Of a stretch of 5,843 nucleotides of DNA, positions 1 through 5,005 are shown piece by piece. The stretch comes from an uncultured Clostridiaceae bacterium (GTDB lineage Bacteria; Bacillota; Clostridia; Clostridiales; Oxobacteraceae). The notes below the pieces were generated by a model. That model did not search any database. It was not told the origin of the DNA and saw only the letters and a program-made list of their open reading frames with translations. The DNA is taken from positions 1 to 5,843 of the forward strand of contig CALCDS010000339.1 in NCBI GenBank assembly GCA_937900065.1, in the 5' to 3' direction. The position numbers and the translations under genes are program-made. Position 1 is the stretch's first letter, and the number at the start of each line of letters is the position of its first letter.

Positions 1-90
1 AGATTTGATAAAGTGAAAGATAAAATTATTCGAACATCGCCCCATAAAGTAATTAAGAATCCTGATTTTGTGTTTGATGAGATTAAATAG
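1..90 (+). CDS. C-terminal end of an unidentified protein (partial)
   Basis: The first frame is open from the left edge to a TAG at 88-90 and gives 29 residues, lysine-rich, ending in the residues PDFVFDEIK. The other two plus-strand frames close within the first 15 bases, and the residue mix looks protein-like, so this is probably the 3' end of a gene that begins outside the window. The fragment is too short for me to recognise a family. It may encode a regulator of the following operon, but nothing seen here shows that. No convincing intrinsic terminator follows it: the only nearby hairpin (CAAAA/TTTTG at 104-117) is very weak. Confidence 0.5.
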   Translation, partial: RFDKVKDKIIRTSPHKVIKNPDFVFDEIK

Positions 91-393
91 AACCTTAATA
101 CCTCAAAACTTATTTTGTATATTGTCTGTTATCAATAAAAAATATCTAATTCTAGTAAAAAACTAATCTTATTTTAGGCGCCTAATACTTTATTTATAGT
201 AAATTACCTTATAATAGATTTCCTATTGATAGGTAATAGAAAAATAAGCAGATTAATGCCAATAAAAATACAACATAAATGTGGTAATAAAAGTACTGTA
301 TGGCTTAGCTATTCGATAAAGCAATTAGTAAGTCTGCGTCAGTAATATTCTATATTAAATGATATCTTGGCCAGATTATTATCTGATATAGGA

Positions 394-423
394 TTGTTAT
401 ATATTTTTTATGCCCATTATATT
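394..423 (+). promoter_or_regulatory. Putative sigma-A promoter of the operon
   Basis: TTGTTA at 394-399 (4 of 6 matches to TTGACA) and TATATT at 418-423 (5 of 6 to TATAAT) are separated by 18 bases, which would start transcription near 430 and leave an untranslated leader of about 90 nt before the EIIC gene. The boxes are imperfect and the surroundings are AT-rich, so a chance match is possible. The two best dyads of the region sit exactly at and just after the predicted start, which favours this assignment. Confidence 0.35.
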
Positions 424-426
424 GTC

Positions 427-436
427 TACCATGGTA
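427..436. promoter_or_regulatory. Palindrome at the predicted transcription start
   Basis: TACCATGGTA is a perfect 10-nt palindrome. It extends to 16 nt (424-439) with a single mismatched pair (C426/A437), because GT at 424-425 pairs with AC at 438-439. It would overlap the start predicted from the 394-423 promoter, a position typical of repressor operators. The regulator is unknown. Confidence 0.3.
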
Positions 437-440
437 AACT

Positions 441-456
441 TGTATATTTATATACA
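441..456. promoter_or_regulatory. Operator-like inverted repeat, GntR-style
   Basis: TGTATATTTATATACA is a perfect 7-2-7 inverted repeat about 12-27 bases downstream of the predicted transcription start. The outer TGTA/TACA half-sites fit the general GT-N-AC pattern described for GntR-family operators. No regulator gene is visible in the window, so the family assignment is inference. AT-rich palindromes do occur by chance, but the perfect symmetry and the position make a repressor site plausible. Confidence 0.4.
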
Positions 457-504
457 CAAATATCGATTTGTTTTTTAAGAATACTTATTAAGTAAAAAAA
501 TAAT

Positions 505-513
505 AAGGGGAGG
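505..513 (+). promoter_or_regulatory. Ribosome binding site of the EIIC gene, within weak hairpins
   Basis: AAGGGGAGG lies 7 bases before the ATG at 521 and fixes that start. CTTATTA (484-490) can pair with TAATAAG (501-507), covering the first bases of the site, and AGGT/ACCT (511-520) can form a tiny hairpin over its end. Both are weak AT-rich structures and may only modestly tune initiation. Confidence 0.6.
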
Positions 514-520
514 TTTACCT

Positions 521-1561
521 ATGAGTAAATCGTTCAAAGAGGTTGGCAGTGATCTTAAACAGGCGTTACTAACAGGCGTTTCATATATGATTCCTTTTGT
601 TATACCGGGTGGAATTCTTATTGCATTAGGCTTTGCATTTGGTGGAATTTATGTTTTTAAGACGAATTCTTTTGCAGCCAGTATGTTTAGTTGGGGAAAA
701 GTTGCATTTGGCCTAATGATACCGGCACTGGCAGGATACATAGCTTATTCACTGGCTGACAAGCCCGCCATTGCTCCTGGATTTGTAGCAGGTATGCTTG
801 CTAATAATCAAGGTTCAGGATTTTTGGGTGCTATGATCGGTGGTATCCTTGCAGGATATATTGTTTTATGTCTTAAAAAAATAAAACTTCCAAATACATT
901 AAGGGCTTTAATTCCTACACTTATTATTCCATTATTTGGAACCTTCTTTGTTGGAATAATCATGACATATATCATTGGTGTTCCTTTTACATGGCTTAAT
1001 ACTACATTGACTGCTATGTTGAATAGCATGAGCGGAGGAAGCATGGTATTGATTGGCATAATACAAGGAGCCATGCTGGCGTTCGATATGGGAGGTCCTG
1101 TAAATAAAGCAGCTTATGCATTTGCACTTGCAGCTTCTTCTGCAAATAATTGGGCACCGATGTCTGCAAATTTTATAGCTTCAATGTCTCCTCCAATGGG
1201 ACTTGCTATAGCTATGTTGATTAATAAGAAGAAGTTTACCAAGCTTGAAAGAAAAGATATAGGCGGATGCTTTATAGGTGGATGTGCAATGATTACTGAG
1301 TTTGCCATTCCATACGCAGCAGCAGATCCTACAAGGGTCATACCTTCATTAGTGGTAGGAGGCGCCTTTGGTGCAGCAATGTCTTATATAGCAGGATTGA
1401 CAATACAGGCTCCCCATGGAGGTTTATTTGTTATCTTCCTTGCCAATAAGCCATTGATCTTTATTATTATACTTGCATTGTCGAGCTTAATAACCGCTTT
1501 AATGCTTCTATTGCTGAAGAAGGATGTTAAGGAAGATATTGATGAAAAAGTCTTGGAATAG
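521..1561 (+). CDS. PTS fructose-family EIIC membrane component, orphan
   Basis: This 346-residue polytopic membrane protein should form the sugar channel of a phosphotransferase permease of the fructose family. Family signatures are visible in order: SYMIPFVIPGGILIALGFAFGG (first part at residues 21-38), ADKPAIAPGF (79-88), a glycine-rich GFLGAMIGGILAGY stretch (100-113), AFDMGGPVNKAAYAF (187-201), ITEFAIPYAAADP (258-270) and QAPHGG (296-301). Hydrophobic segments span most of the chain and a charged tail starts near residue 334. Length matches stand-alone fructose EIIC domains; no EIIA or EIIB is fused. In the conserved substrate-loop motif usually written TEGAIPF, the glutamate (E260) is kept but the glycine is F261 and the final F is Y265, hinting at a non-fructose substrate. 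No EIIA or EIIB gene lies in the window, so phosphorylating partners must be elsewhere or the protein may act as a facilitator. It is the first gene of the operon. Confidence 0.92.
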   Translation: MSKSFKEVGSDLKQALLTGVSYMIPFVIPGGILIALGFAFGGIYVFKTNSFAASMFSWGKVAFGLMIPALAGYIAYSLADKPAIAPGFVAGMLANNQGSGFLGAMIGGILAGYIVLCLKKIKLPNTLRALIPTLIIPLFGTFFVGIIMTYIIGVPFTWLNTTLTAMLNSMSGGSMVLIGIIQGAMLAFDMGGPVNKAAYAFALAASSANNWAPMSANFIASMSPPMGLAIAMLINKKKFTKLERKDIGGCFIGGCAMITEFAIPYAAADPTRVIPSLVVGGAFGAAMSYIAGLTIQAPHGGLFVIFLANKPLIFIIILALSSLITALMLLLLKKDVKEDIDEKVLE

Positions 1562-1595
1562 GAATTTATAGCATTAATAAATTAATAGGCAGTTC

Positions 1596-1642
1596 AACAT
1601 GGAAGGAATAAGTAGTACAGTCCTATTTATTTCTTCCATGTT
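1596..1642 (+). other. Long intercistronic stem-loop between EIIC and bicupin genes
   Basis: The arms 1596-1615 and 1623-1642 pair over 20 bp, with 18 Watson-Crick pairs and two G-U wobbles in the RNA, around the 7-nt loop TACAGTC. The wobbles form only in the plus-strand transcript, which fits an RNA structure made from this operon. The bases after it (AATGAATATATT) contain no T-tract, so it is not a standard intrinsic terminator. A role as an mRNA stabiliser or processing site that sets different levels of transporter and enzymes is an inference. Confidence 0.7.
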
Positions 1643-1661
1643 AATGAATATATTAGATCAG

Positions 1662-1679
1662 TAAAAAATTAATTTTTTA
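1662..1679. repeat. Perfect 18-nt A/T palindrome before the bicupin ribosome binding site
   Basis: T-A6-TTAA-T6-A is a perfect palindrome ending two bases before the GAGGAGG site (1681-1687) of the bicupin gene. It could be a protein-binding site, a curved A-tract or a weak hairpin, but such sequences also arise easily in AT-rich DNA. Confidence 0.35.
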
Positions 1680-1692
1680 AGAGGAGGATAAT

Positions 1693-2610
1693 ATGGCAAA
1701 ATTACTAGATATATTAACAAAATTTCCATTTGAACCGGATAAAAAGAAACCTACATTGATTCGTAAACAGGACTATTCTATGGCATTATACCCGCCAAAT
1801 AATGCTTTCACGAGCGATAATACCTATACCATTGTTAGTACAGATACTTTTATGCTGGGTATATATGAATTAGCTCCAGGCGGTGCTTTTGATCCACTGG
1901 ATATTCATCCCGGGGATGAATCCTATTATATATTGCAAGGTCCGATTGTGCAAAGGAGTGGCAATGGCCAGTTTGCATATTTAGAGACCGGTGATGGATT
2001 ATATATGCCACAAGAAGCATGGCATAAAGCACATAACTTTTCTGATGAAACCGTTCGTGTATTATATTTTATTACACCAAAAGCTTGGGGAGAAGATATT
2101 CCACCAGCAGTAATACCAACTGATGCTGAAACAAAATTTTATAAAGGGCCCAACAATACCAATTTGCCGGATATGCGCCCAATTATAAGGAATTTTCCAA
2201 GACAGGGTTGTACAGATGATATTGGTTCATGGCCGGTAAGCGGTCCTGAAGCCAGAAAGGCGCCACAAGCAGTTTATGCGGTCCATGATGCTGATAAATT
2301 AAATAATATACACGGAACGGCTCACCCAATGCTTATGCGTTTTATAACCAGTAATGACTATGGACATTTTGGCGAGTTTATTTTGCCGGCAGGAGGATAT
2401 GGCCCACGCTGTTCAGATCCTGATGTGCATAAGGGTGATGCAGCGATATACTGTGTAGATGGACCGATTACAATCAATATAGTTGATCTGCAAGAGTCAT
2501 ATCAATTGCAGCCTGAAGACAGCTTTTTCATTCCATCAGGAGTAAAATATCAACTTGTAAATTTCCAGAATCATGCTGTTAAGGCTGTATTTGCGATAAC
2601 TGCGCTGTAG
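1693..2610 (+). CDS. Bicupin protein, possible sugar-modifying metalloenzyme
   Basis: The 305-residue protein holds two cupin barrels. In the N-terminal one, motif 1 reads D70-x-H72-x3-E76-x6-G83 (first His of the classic HxH replaced by Asp) and motif 2 reads G100-x5-P106-x-E-x2-H111-x3-N115, so the likely metal ligands are D70 or a neighbour, H72, E76 and H111. The C-terminal barrel keeps the same spacing (D244-x-H246-x3-A250-x6-G257 and E275-x5-P281-x-G283-x2-Y286-x3-N290), but the Glu and the second-motif His have become Ala and Tyr, so it has probably lost metal. The paired GPI segments after both motif 1 copies show the internal duplication. The ATG follows GAGGAGG at 5 bases. No signal peptide is seen, so it is likely cytosolic. 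The reaction is unknown; cupin folds include sugar isomerases and dioxygenases, and the operon favours a carbohydrate step. Confidence 0.85.
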   Translation: MAKLLDILTKFPFEPDKKKPTLIRKQDYSMALYPPNNAFTSDNTYTIVSTDTFMLGIYELAPGGAFDPLDIHPGDESYYILQGPIVQRSGNGQFAYLETGDGLYMPQEAWHKAHNFSDETVRVLYFITPKAWGEDIPPAVIPTDAETKFYKGPNNTNLPDMRPIIRNFPRQGCTDDIGSWPVSGPEARKAPQAVYAVHDADKLNNIHGTAHPMLMRFITSNDYGHFGEFILPAGGYGPRCSDPDVHKGDAAIYCVDGPITINIVDLQESYQLQPEDSFFIPSGVKYQLVNFQNHAVKAVFAITAL

Positions 2611-2663
2611 ATGTGGATAGAAATACTGCATGGATATATGGAAGTATATAAGGAGGTTGAATT

Positions 2664-3521
2664 ATGTTTAGGTTTGGAGTCGATTCATTTATCTGGTCTG
2701 AAGCATTTTCCGAGAAGGATTTATGGATAATACCTAAGGCTAAAGAATTAGGATTTGAAGTACTCGATATTGCCATAGCTCATCCTGAAACTTTCCCCAC
2801 GAGACTGGTTAAGGAAAAGGCTCAAGAAGTCGGAATTGAGCTTGTTACTACGACAACTCTTAATGATAAAACCAATCCCATATCGCCTGATCCTGAGATA
2901 AGGGCAAATGCAGTAAAGGCGTTAAAATTGCTGGTAGATATAAATGTTGAACTAGGATCTAAGATACTTGGCGGGGTAAATTATGCCTCATGGGGATATC
3001 TGACCGGGAAACCGAGGACAAAGCAGGAATGGGAATGGTCTGTCAATGTTGTTAGAGAAGCTGCAAAATATGCAAAGGAAAACAGCGACATGATAATAGC
3101 GGTTGAATGTGTCAATCGTTTTGAAACCCATTTTCTCAATATTGCAAAAGATGCGGTCCAGTATTGTAAAGATGTTGGTACTGGCAATGTAAAGGTACAT
3201 TTGGACTGCTTTCATATGATGATAGAGGAGAACAGCATTAAAGGTGCAATTGAAACATGCGGAAAGGATTATCTAGGATATATTCATGTAAATGAGAATA
3301 ACAGAGGCATACCTGGAACAGGTCTTGTGCCATGGAAAGAGTTTTTTAAAGCAGTTAAGGAAGTAGGATATGACGGCCCGTTAGTTATAGAGTCATTCGA
3401 TCCTAATTTTAAAGAACTAAGCAGTAAATGTGCAATTTGGAGAAAACTTGCAAAGTCCGGCGAAGACCTTGCGGTAAAAGGCCTTGCAAATCTTAAAACG
3501 ATTGCGAAAGAGGTTGTTTAA
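2664..3521 (+). CDS. Ketose 3-epimerase-like TIM-barrel sugar (phosphate) isomerase
   Basis: This 285-residue protein belongs to the xylose-isomerase-like TIM barrels and resembles D-psicose/D-tagatose 3-epimerases along its length. Diagnostic stretches are VECVNRFETHFLN (147-159), LDCFHMMIEEN (180-190), HVNENNRGIPGTGLVPW (208-224) and the late IESF (242-245). The four metal ligands of the family are present as E148, D181, H208 and E243, with E243 and E148 able to act as the acid/base pair; E154, H184 and R214 are also kept. These enzymes abstract the C3 proton of a ketose through a C2-C3 enediolate. The same chemistry can move a carbonyl from C2 to C3, as in the L-erythrulose-1-phosphate isomerase of mycobacterial erythritol use, and the neighbouring DhaKL and RpiB genes favour such a role. 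AAGGAGG (2650-2656) lies 7 bases before the ATG. A free-sugar 3-epimerase is the main alternative. Confidence 0.88.
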   Translation: MFRFGVDSFIWSEAFSEKDLWIIPKAKELGFEVLDIAIAHPETFPTRLVKEKAQEVGIELVTTTTLNDKTNPISPDPEIRANAVKALKLLVDINVELGSKILGGVNYASWGYLTGKPRTKQEWEWSVNVVREAAKYAKENSDMIIAVECVNRFETHFLNIAKDAVQYCKDVGTGNVKVHLDCFHMMIEENSIKGAIETCGKDYLGYIHVNENNRGIPGTGLVPWKEFFKAVKEVGYDGPLVIESFDPNFKELSSKCAIWRKLAKSGEDLAVKGLANLKTIAKEVV

Positions 3522-3522
3522 A

Positions 3523-3987
3523 ATGCAGCAAAAAATTGCAATAGACTGTGATGACGCGGCTTGCGAGCTTAAAAAAGTAATATATGATCATTTAAAAATC
3601 AAAGGGGTCAACATCACCGATTTAAACTACTCCAAAGGGAAGGAAGCTTCCTATCCCGATATAGGTTACAACCTAGCATTGAAGATAAAAGAGCATGAAT
3701 ATGATAGAGGCATACTTATTTGCGGTACAGGCATTGGCATGTCTATTGTGGCAAATAAGGTTGAAGGCGTATATGCGGGGCTGTGTCATGATGTATACTC
3801 GGCTGAACGTTTAAGGAAAAGCAACAATGCCCAGATATTGACCATGGGAGCCAGGGTCATAGGGCCTGAATTGGCAAAGACGATAGTGGATGCGTGGCTT
3901 AAATCTGAATTTGAAGGCAACAGGTCTTTGCCGAAAGTCAAAAGGTTATATGAAATCGAGGCTCAGTCGTTTCATAAGGAGGTGTGA
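3523..3987 (+). CDS. rpiB: RpiB/LacA/LacB-family sugar-phosphate isomerase, variant active site
   Basis: The 154-residue protein interconverts an aldose phosphate and a ketose phosphate. It has the RpiB fold signature ILICGTGIGMSI (64-75) with the catalytic Cys at C67 and the anion-hole GTG (68-70), followed by CHDVYSAE (88-95), MGARVIGPELA (108-118) and FEGNR (130-134). Compared with E. coli RpiB as I recall it, Cys66 is kept (C67) and the phosphate-binding arginines appear as R134 and K138, but His10 is D11 and the ring-opening His99 is S100. This suggests a substrate other than ribose 5-phosphate, plausibly an acyclic tetrose phosphate. The ATG at 3523 is chosen over an upstream in-frame ATG at 3484 because it aligns with the family N-terminus (KIAIDCDD), leaves one base after the preceding stop, and has GAAAGAGG about 9 bases upstream. 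Confidence 0.9.
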   Translation: MQQKIAIDCDDAACELKKVIYDHLKIKGVNITDLNYSKGKEASYPDIGYNLALKIKEHEYDRGILICGTGIGMSIVANKVEGVYAGLCHDVYSAERLRKSNNAQILTMGARVIGPELAKTIVDAWLKSEFEGNRSLPKVKRLYEIEAQSFHKEV

Positions 3988-3994
3988 TTTATTG
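3976..3994 (+). promoter_or_regulatory. Ribosome binding site and TTG start of dhaK
   Basis: AAGGAGGTG at 3976-3984, inside the last codons of the isomerase gene, stands 7 bases before the TTG at 3992-3994. This is the strongest Shine-Dalgarno match in the operon and decides the start. The longer in-frame readings from ATG at 3890 or 3950 would run through the preceding gene and add a basic tail unlike DhaK proteins. A strong site combined with a weak start codon suggests translation coupled to the gene before it. Confidence 0.85.
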
Positions 3995-5005
3995 CAAAAG
4001 GTTATTAATGATCCTCAAAATGTAGTGGACGAGATGCTTGAAGGCTATATAAAAGCTATGCCCGATATGATAGCAAGGACAAATAATAAAAGGGTCGTTA
4101 AATATAAATATGCTCCCATAGCTGACAAGGTGGGCATAGTAACCGGGGGCGGCTCCGGACACAAGCCCGCATTCATAGGTTATATAGGCAGAAATATGGT
4201 GGATGCAGTCGCAGTAGGTGAGATATTTTCTTCTCCGCCTGCACAGATGTTTTATGATGCCTTTAAGGTAGCGGACAGCGGGAAAGGTGTCGCATGTCTT
4301 TACGGCAACTATGCCGGCGATAACATGAATGTAAAAATGGCTGTAAAGATGGCTAAGGCAGATGGAATAGAAGTTAAAACCGTAGTTGCAAATGATGATG
4401 TGCCGTCATCACCTAGGAATAGTATGGATAAAAGACGCGGTGTAGCCGGCGAGGTGCTGATGTGGAAAGTTGCTGGAGCGAAGGCAGCCATGGGTGCAGG
4501 TTTAGATGAAGTGATTGCTGCGGCCCAAAAGGCGATCAATAATACGAGGAGCATGGGGATTGGATTAAGTCCCTGCACGATTCCGGAAGTTGGGCATCCG
4601 AACTTCAAGATCAAAGAAGGCACCATGGAAGTTGGAATAGGACATCACGGTGAGCCGGGATTAGAGGTAACAAAATTAGAAACAGCTAATGAAATAGCAA
4701 AAAGAATGACCGGAATAATTTTGCCTGATATCCCGTTTAAGAATGGCGACGAGGTTGCAGTGCTTTTATCAGGGCTTGGCTCTACAACGTTAATGGAGCT
4801 GTATATATTGTACAGTGAGGTATATAATATTTTGATTGAAAAAGGCATTAGTGTGTATATACCTTACGTAGGCAACTATTTTACTTCCCTCAATATGGCC
4901 GGAGTTACACTTACGATAATGAAACTGGATGAAGAACTAAAAGAATGTATTGACTATGAGTCGGACTCTATGGGACTTAGACAATTTGCGAGGAGAAAAA
5001 AATGA
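3992..5005 (+). CDS. dhaK: Dihydroxyacetone kinase subunit DhaK (or erythrulose-type ketose kinase)
   Basis: Read from TTG, the protein has 337 residues, the usual DhaK length. It binds a short-chain ketose covalently and presents it for phosphorylation. The three key residues of E. coli DhaK (His56, Asp109, His218) fall at H57 in GGGSGHKP (52-59), D110 in YGNYAGDNMN (104-113) and H219 in GHHGEPG (217-223), the last forming the hemiaminal with the substrate carbonyl. The NDDV stretch (134-137) and RRGVAGEVL (148-156) are also typical. The common GGGSGHEP is GGGSGHKP here, a change next to the substrate pocket. It overlaps dhaL by ATGA and is expected to act with it in the cytosol. No dhaM is present, so the phosphoryl donor is open: a DhaM elsewhere, or ATP. 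In mycobacteria relatives phosphorylate erythrulose, and the neighbours favour a ketose of that sort over dihydroxyacetone. Confidence 0.92.
   Translation: MQKVINDPQNVVDEMLEGYIKAMPDMIARTNNKRVVKYKYAPIADKVGIVTGGGSGHKPAFIGYIGRNMVDAVAVGEIFSSPPAQMFYDAFKVADSGKGVACLYGNYAGDNMNVKMAVKMAKADGIEVKTVVANDDVPSSPRNSMDKRRGVAGEVLMWKVAGAKAAMGAGLDEVIAAAQKAINNTRSMGIGLSPCTIPEVGHPNFKIKEGTMEVGIGHHGEPGLEVTKLETANEIAKRMTGIILPDIPFKNGDEVAVLLSGLGSTTLMELYILYSEVYNILIEKGISVYIPYVGNYFTSLNMAGVTLTIMKLDEELKECIDYESDSMGLRQFARRKK

Larger units (their letters stand above)
91..520. other. Long AT-rich intergenic/regulatory region
   Basis: These 430 bases contain no supportable gene; the longest ATG-started frame noticed is 29 codons (256-345) with no good ribosome binding site. 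The region is rich in dyads: a perfect 12-nt palindrome TTAGGCGCCTAA at 174-185, ATTACCT (203-209) facing AGGTAAT (231-237) with CCTAT/ATAGG nested at 222-233, CAGAT/ATCTG at 372-385, TACCATGGTA at 427-436 and TGTATAT/ATATACA at 441-456. The last two lie around the likely transcription start of the operon and are listed separately. I saw no tRNA, known riboswitch or clear CcpA (cre) site. Confidence 0.7.

Noticed and set aside
256..345. A 29-codon ATG-started frame in the upstream region.
   Set aside because: No convincing ribosome binding site, no recognisable domain, and short frames of this size are common by chance.
391..415. GGATTGTTA resembles the start of a BglG/LicT-type ribonucleic antiterminator site.
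   Set aside because: Only the first nine bases match; the expected right half (GGCAAAACC-like) is absent and no overlapping terminator of normal strength follows.
118..427. TATATTGTCT occurs at 118-127 and again at 418-427 as an exact 10-bp direct repeat.
   Set aside because: A 10-bp match is easily expected by chance in 430 bases of AT-rich DNA, and the flanks do not match.
2045..2062. TGAAACCGTTCGTG inside the bicupin gene resembles a CcpA cre site.
   Set aside because: The last three consensus positions do not match, and its place deep inside a coding region gives no support.
3484..3522. Upstream ATG that would extend the RpiB-family protein by 13 residues.
   Set aside because: It overlaps the preceding gene, lacks a proper binding site and adds a basic stretch absent from the family; 3523 fits better.
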